A program made the position numbers and the translations under genes. Below the pieces are notes generated by a model. It was not told where the DNA came from, did not search any database, and worked only from the letters and a program-made list of their open reading frames with translations. From assembly GCA_004000155.1 (NCBI GenBank), contig RCSS01000288.1, positions 1 through 11,357 on the forward strand: a DNA stretch of 11,357 nucleotides, read 5' to 3'. This DNA is from Tubulinosema ratisbonensis. Its lineage: Eukaryota > Microsporidia > Tubulinosematidae. Of this stretch, positions 7,907 through 11,357 are shown one piece after another (the stretch's first letter is position 1; every line of letters starts with the position of its first letter).

Positions 7907-8398
7907 TCATCCAATCAAATAATCTCCTTCCATCAAAATAAACCTCTTTCTATTCAACACATCCAAATAAATGTCAATCAATTCTTTAGAAATATTCTTA
8001 AAATAAAAATATAATTCATTTTTTAAAATTCTTTTTCTTCCTTTTATAAACGAACAAACAACTTTTATGTCTTCTAAATCAGTAAAATTGGAAGGTAAAA
8101 GTTGAGGATCAAAATCAACTGTTTTATTGTTAAACTTAAAAGGGTTGATTGGTGTGATTGGTTTGATCAAACTTTGACTTTCTTCGGTAAACGAAACTAT
8201 CTGTGGTTCTGTTTTTCTCTCTGGTAAATTAATGGTAAAGAAATTGAAAAGTGGTTTGTTATTTGAAAGAATGATATCTGTGTTACTTTCTAGGTAAACA
8301 CATTTTTCTTTTAAGGATTTAAGTGTCTTGTTTATTTGTGAGAATAAATAATCTATTTCTTCTAAAATGTTTATTATTTCTTCATCTTGTTCTATCAT
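7907..8398 (-). CDS. Unknown protein with N-terminal coiled coil and possible C-terminal winged helix
   Basis: The product has 163 residues, with ATG at 8398 and a TGA stop at 7909-7907. I do not recognise the family. Residues 1-40 are rich in Glu, Lys, Ile and Leu with heptad-like spacing, suggesting an amphipathic coiled coil. Residues 45-105 are Pro-, Asn- and Phe-rich and probably disordered. Residues 107-163 look like a compact helix-helix-strand fold that could be a winged helix, ending in a hairpin-like RFILMEGDYLIG. A coiled coil followed by a winged helix is also the plan of the kinetochore protein Ska1, but this C-terminal part is much shorter and I see no decisive motif, so I do not name it. 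It has no signal peptide or membrane segment. It is divergent from the Sel1 gene. Codon content and lack of interruptions support a real gene. Confidence 0.75.
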   Translation of the reverse strand: MIEQDEEIINILEEIDYLFSQINKTLKSLKEKCVYLESNTDIILSNNKPLFNFFTINLPERKTEPQIVSFTEESQSLIKPITPINPFKFNNKTVDFDPQLLPSNFTDLEDIKVVCSFIKGRKRILKNELYFYFKNISKELIDIYLDVLNRKRFILMEGDYLIG

Positions 8399-8408
8399 AA
8401 ATTAAAAA

Positions 8409-8434
8409 AAAATAATTATTTAAATAATTATTTT
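8409..8434. repeat. Perfect 26-base palindrome with two TAATTA cores
   Basis: The half-site AAAATAATTATTT is followed directly by its exact reverse complement, centred 23 bases upstream of the start codon at 8398. Each half holds TAATTA, the core bound by many homeodomain proteins, which microsporidia possess. It could be a two-fold binding site or an extruding hairpin. The function is inferred. Confidence 0.45.
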
Positions 8435-8499
8435 ATTATTTAAATTAATTTGCAGTGATAATTTTAATTAATAATAATTATGCTTTTTAATTATTAAAA

Positions 8500-8923
8500 T
8501 GACAAAAAATAATATTTTATTAAATATCGAAAGAATTCTTTTAATTTAGATTTATTTTTTTGAATAGCTGTAGAAAATAAATTTATTTAATATCAAAAAA
8601 TTTTTAATTTCACAATTTTGACATTTAAATTTGTTTTCACACATCAAAAATAAAAAATTAAAAATTTTGACATCAACAAATTAAAAGAAATATTTAACAC
8701 AAACCGTCTCAAAAAATGATATAAAAAATTTTACAGCATAAAATGACAGTCACAAGCATCATCCTTAAAAATCACAACCAGAAGAAATCTCCACACTTCA
8801 CCCTGAAAAACAACAATCAAGACATTTCATCAAAAATTTGACAATGACATTAAAAATTGTCAACCAAGTGTTCCTAACGTCATAAAAGAAAAGAAACTGG
8901 CATTACCCCTTTAAAAAATGACA
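8500..8923. promoter_or_regulatory. Cluster of eight TGACA motifs
   Basis: TGACA occurs on the plus strand at 8500-8504, 8619-8623, 8668-8672, 8744-8748, 8839-8843, 8845-8849 and 8919-8923, and on the minus strand at 8858-8862. The related TGACG lies at 8926-8930 and, inverted, at 8878-8882. TGACA is the core recognised by TALE-class homeodomain proteins, and TGACG by bZIP factors. At the C and G content of this genome one copy or fewer would be expected in such a stretch. The factor and the target gene are inferred. Confidence 0.4.
8743..8841 (+). other. Possible 32-codon small ORF upstream of the Sel1 gene
   Basis: An ATG-started frame of 32 codons ends in TGA at 8839-8841. It has noticeably more G and C than nearby spacer. 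The product begins MTVTSIILKNH and is basic and Asn-rich, with no known motif. Two shorter ATG frames follow at 8844-8885 and 8918-8986, in different frames. All three start with ATGACA. They are outside the Sel1 frame. They may be chance products of the C-rich, TGACA-rich promoter rather than genes. Confidence 0.15.
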
Positions 8924-8981
8924 AATGACGTGTACAACAAATTATTGGCAGTGCTCAATTACCAAACACCACCAAAAAAAG

Positions 8982-8989
8982 TATAAATA
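8982..8989 (+). promoter_or_regulatory. TATA box of the Sel1-repeat gene
   Basis: TATAAATA begins 24 bases before the first ATG at 9006. It is the same octamer seen 28 bases before the cyclin. With the usual TATA-to-start distance of about 25-30 bases, transcription would begin at or near the ATG. Confidence 0.5.
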
Positions 8990-9005
8990 ATATTTTTTAA
9001 AAAAG

Positions 9006-10742
9006 ATGATGAAAGGAAACGGTAACGAAAAAGAAGAAAAATTTTTTTCAAGCCAAATACCAGATGATTTAAACCAAGCATTCCATAACTTTACCATGCA
9101 AGGAAAATGTAATAAAAGAAAATTGGCAGTTTCAGGGTTTTGTTTGGAATTCGGGATTGGAATAGAAAAGGATTTGGAAAGAGCACTGAATTTTTATGAA
9201 AGTTCTGCTGAATGTGGGTTAGCATTGGTAAGATTAGCCTTTTTAAGAAAGTATGGTAGAGCTAATGTGGTTATAGATAGAGAAAGAGCAAATGAGTTTA
9301 AAAAAGAGTCATTTAAGAAAGGAAATGACTTAGAAGTATTAGAAATAGCAAGTAATCATAAAAATTCTTATGCTCAGTATTCTTTAGGTATTTGTTACCA
9401 TGAAGGATTGGGTGTTTACAAAGATTTTAACAAAGGAATAGATTTATTTAAATTAAGTGCCCAACAAGAAAATCTTTATGCTTTAGAAATCTTAGCTTAC
9501 TGTTATCTTAAAGGGTGTGGAGTGCCAAGAAATGAATCACATGCCTTTGAATTATACACAAAAGGGGCATACAAAGAATCTGAAGTAAGCACCTATAATG
9601 TTGGGTATTGTTATGAATTAGGAAAAGGGGTACAAAGAAATGCAGAAATTGCCTTTAAGTGGTACAAAAAAGCAGCAGAAATGGGGAACCAATATGGTTT
9701 AAACAGTTTAGGCTTTTGTTATGAAGAAGGGATAGGAACAATAATCAATGAGAAAAATGCATTTTTTAATTACAGAAAGAGTGCACAATTAGGATACCCT
9801 TGGGCACAAAGTAATTTAGCATACTGTTACCAAAAGGGAATAGGAACAGAAGTAAATGAAGAATTGTGTTTTTATTGGTATAAAAAGGCAGCTCAGCAAG
9901 GATTAAGCAGAGCACAGCACAATTTAGGACATTGTTACCACCAAGGAATAGGAACTAATGTCAATTATAAATTAGCAGTGTATTGGTATTTTAAAGCAGC
10001 ACAGCTAAAGAATGTTTATGCTTATCATTCTTTAGGAAATTGTTTTGCTAATGGAGATGGAATAGAAAAAAATGAAGAACAAGCTTTTATTTTTTATAAA
10101 AAAGCAGCGGAAAAAGGGTTTTCCCCTTCTTTTATAAGTTTAAGTTTCTGTTATAGACTTGGGACAGGAACACAGTGCAATCCTAGGAATGCTTTTGAAA
10201 ATATGTTAAAGGCAGCCAAAGATGACAATGCTTACGCACAGAATTGTATTGGTTATTTTTATGAAGAGGGTTATGGCACTAACCAAGACATAGAATTAGC
10301 AATAGAGTGGTATCAAAAGGCAGCAGCACAAGGCAATGCTTGGGCACTGTGCAATTTAGGAGTGCTTTATTTTAATGGTGAATATGTACCATTAAACAGA
10401 GATGAAGGAGTAAGGTATTTTGTATCAGCAGCATCTATGGGTCAGCCAAGAGCATTGAATAAATTAGCACACTGTTATGAAGAAGGGATAGTATTAGAAA
10501 GGAATTATGCCACAGCTTTTGAGTTTTATGTCAGGGCAAGTAAGAAAGGTCATATTAAATCACACTTTGACGTAGCAAGGATGTTAGAGAAAGGTAAAGG
10601 GTGTATTAAGAATATTGATGAAGCACTTATTTATTTTTATAGAGGATGGATTTATGGAGATTTAAGAGGAAGAGAAAAAATAAGAAATATTTTGTATAAA
10701 TTTTTAGTGCATGATTTTATAAGTTGTGCACCATGTGTTTAA
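9006..10742 (+). CDS. Sel1-like repeat protein, 14 repeats
   Basis: The 578-residue product is a solenoid of Sel1-like repeats, 36-residue helix pairs that serve as protein-binding scaffolds. Residues 121-552 are twelve repeats of exactly 36 residues with no gaps, in the pattern A-x(4)-LG-x-CY-x-x-G-x-G...A...Y-x-KAA-x-x-G. Two more repeats (36-71 and 72-107) precede a 13-residue spacer (108-120). There is no signal peptide or membrane segment, which argues against an ER Sel1L/Hrd3 role and for a cytosolic adaptor. Fungal relatives include the chitin synthase activator Chs4/Skt5, which would fit spore-wall chitin production, but that link is inference. The last four residues are not a CaaX box. 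Two ATGs stand in tandem (9006, 9009); the first is used here. The gene has clearly more G and C than its surroundings, and AATAAA overlaps its TAA stop. Confidence 0.95.
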   Translation: MMKGNGNEKEEKFFSSQIPDDLNQAFHNFTMQGKCNKRKLAVSGFCLEFGIGIEKDLERALNFYESSAECGLALVRLAFLRKYGRANVVIDRERANEFKKESFKKGNDLEVLEIASNHKNSYAQYSLGICYHEGLGVYKDFNKGIDLFKLSAQQENLYALEILAYCYLKGCGVPRNESHAFELYTKGAYKESEVSTYNVGYCYELGKGVQRNAEIAFKWYKKAAEMGNQYGLNSLGFCYEEGIGTIINEKNAFFNYRKSAQLGYPWAQSNLAYCYQKGIGTEVNEELCFYWYKKAAQQGLSRAQHNLGHCYHQGIGTNVNYKLAVYWYFKAAQLKNVYAYHSLGNCFANGDGIEKNEEQAFIFYKKAAEKGFSPSFISLSFCYRLGTGTQCNPRNAFENMLKAAKDDNAYAQNCIGYFYEEGYGTNQDIELAIEWYQKAAAQGNAWALCNLGVLYFNGEYVPLNRDEGVRYFVSAASMGQPRALNKLAHCYEEGIVLERNYATAFEFYVRASKKGHIKSHFDVARMLEKGKGCIKNIDEALIYFYRGWIYGDLRGREKIRNILYKFLVHDFISCAPCV

Positions 10743-10746
10743 TAAA
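10741..10746 (+). terminator. AATAAA overlapping the Sel1 stop codon
   Basis: AATAAA shares two bases with the TAA stop at 10740-10742. Polyadenylation signals overlapping stop codons are known in microsporidia. Such hexamers are common in AT-rich DNA, so the call is weak. Confidence 0.3.
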
Positions 10747-10825
10747 TGAGAGAAACACAGAATTATTTTGATTTTTAAATTGATTTAAATTTGTAATTTA
10801 TATTTTTACATTGATTTATATTTGT

Positions 10826-10894
10826 TACACTATTTTTTTACACTATTTTATTTACATTATTTAATTTACTTTATTTAATTTACTTTATTTTTTT
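10826..10894. repeat. Five-unit 14-base tandem repeat downstream of the Sel1 gene
   Basis: The units lie at 10826-10838 (13 bases), 10839-10852, 10853-10866, 10867-10880 and 10881-10894. They follow the consensus TACWYTATTTWATT. The third and fourth differ at one position. It is a small minisatellite, likely from replication slippage, with no gene inside. Confidence 0.6.
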
Positions 10895-11008
10895 TATGTA
10901 TTTTCACGGTTCACGGAAAACTCAGCAACTCCTATATAATTTAATAAATAATTAAAACAAAAAGTATATTTTTTTAAACAAATACCATACATTATGTTTA
11001 TAATTTAA

Positions 11009-11357
11009 AGCCAAAGGAATGTAAATGTACTTGTCAAAGATTTCTATAATCATAAAATCTCTAAAAAAACAGTACTACTATAAATTGGCGGTGCACTGTG
11101 AATGAGTGTGGAGGAAGTGTTATATAAACTCTAGATTATGAGGTAGATTTTTCTGGATTTAATGTTATTAATTCCCATCGTCACCAACCTGATAAAATCG
11201 ATATCATAAGAAAAAACAAAGTTGAAAAAATGAAAAATCTTTTCGATGCCATCAGAATAAAACATATAAGAAATGAAAACGGGTTACTTATTAATAGAAA
11301 TAAAAAATATTTAAGAATGGAAAATGAAGTAAACAACTTTTCAATTCAGAATATTAG
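11009..11357 (+). pseudogene. Broken FLYWCH-type zinc-finger sequence, running off the right edge
   Basis: The translation resembles a FLYWCH zinc finger, a DNA-binding fold often found ahead of MULE-type transposase domains. One frame reads LVKDFYNHKISKK (about 11030-11068) and ends in a stop at 11081-11083. The adjoining frame continues with NWRCTVNECGG, giving the Trp and two Cys, and is cut by TAA at 11125-11127. It then stays open to the window edge with SHRH supplying the His pair, followed by about 50 basic residues. Order and spacing fit one finger, so at least one frameshift and one stop have broken it. It is probably an old MULE-like transposon or a dead FLYWCH gene. Sequencing error is the alternative. 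Confidence 0.6.

Larger units (their letters stand above)
8399..9005. promoter_or_regulatory. Divergent intergenic region upstream of the Sel1-repeat gene
   Basis: These 607 bases lie between two divergent start codons. The left part is almost pure A and T and includes a long palindrome. The right part (about 8740-9000) is much richer in C than G on the plus strand and carries most of the TGACA motifs. It ends in a TATA box before the Sel1 gene. Control of both genes from here is likely. Confidence 0.55.

Noticed and set aside
10733..10742. Cys-Ala-Pro-Cys-Val end of the Sel1 protein as a CaaX prenylation box
   Set aside because: The cysteines are fifth and second from the end, not fourth, so the CaaX pattern is not met.

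Overview
This window looks like a nuclear fragment from a microsporidian (a fungus-related intracellular parasite), probably one of the lineages with an expanded, AT-rich genome. The reasons are extreme AT richness, uninterrupted ATG-started genes, fungal-type regulators (forkhead, cyclin, Sel1 repeats), a TATA box only 24-28 bases from two start codons, and decayed Tc1/mariner, Ty3/gypsy and FLYWCH-type sequences between genes. No rRNA or tRNA pins the species, so this is inference. Four intact genes cover only about a third of the window.

Layout. 1-2475 is an AT-rich desert with small inverted repeats and possible decayed coding traces. 2476-3528 (minus) is a forkhead transcription factor with a reduced FHA-like N-terminus. 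3529-4000 is a divergent promoter holding six forkhead-type AAATAAACA sites. 4001-4510 (plus) is a short one-box cyclin. 4511-5176 is empty. About 5373-6360 (minus) is a dead Tc1/mariner transposase. 6786 to about 7140 (plus) is a broken Ty3/gypsy-type integrase. 7907-8398 (minus) is a small unknown protein with a predicted coiled coil and a possible C-terminal winged helix. 8399-9005 is a second divergent promoter, with a 26-base perfect palindrome and a cluster of TGACA motifs. 9006-10742 (plus) is a 14-repeat Sel1-like protein. 10743-11008 holds a five-unit 14-base tandem repeat. 11009 to the right edge is a broken FLYWCH-type zinc-finger sequence.

Main idea. The forkhead factor and the cyclin are divergently transcribed from one short spacer packed with the motif that forkhead proteins bind. 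This suggests a compact autoregulatory forkhead-cyclin module, reminiscent in logic of yeast Fkh2 control of cyclins. The motif cluster and gene order are seen directly. The regulatory link is inference, and the A-rich spacer is a real caveat.

The transposon remnants fill the gaps between genes and none looks active. Seven of the twelve ambiguous bases lie inside the Tc1/mariner relic, which hints at a multi-copy family collapsed during assembly.
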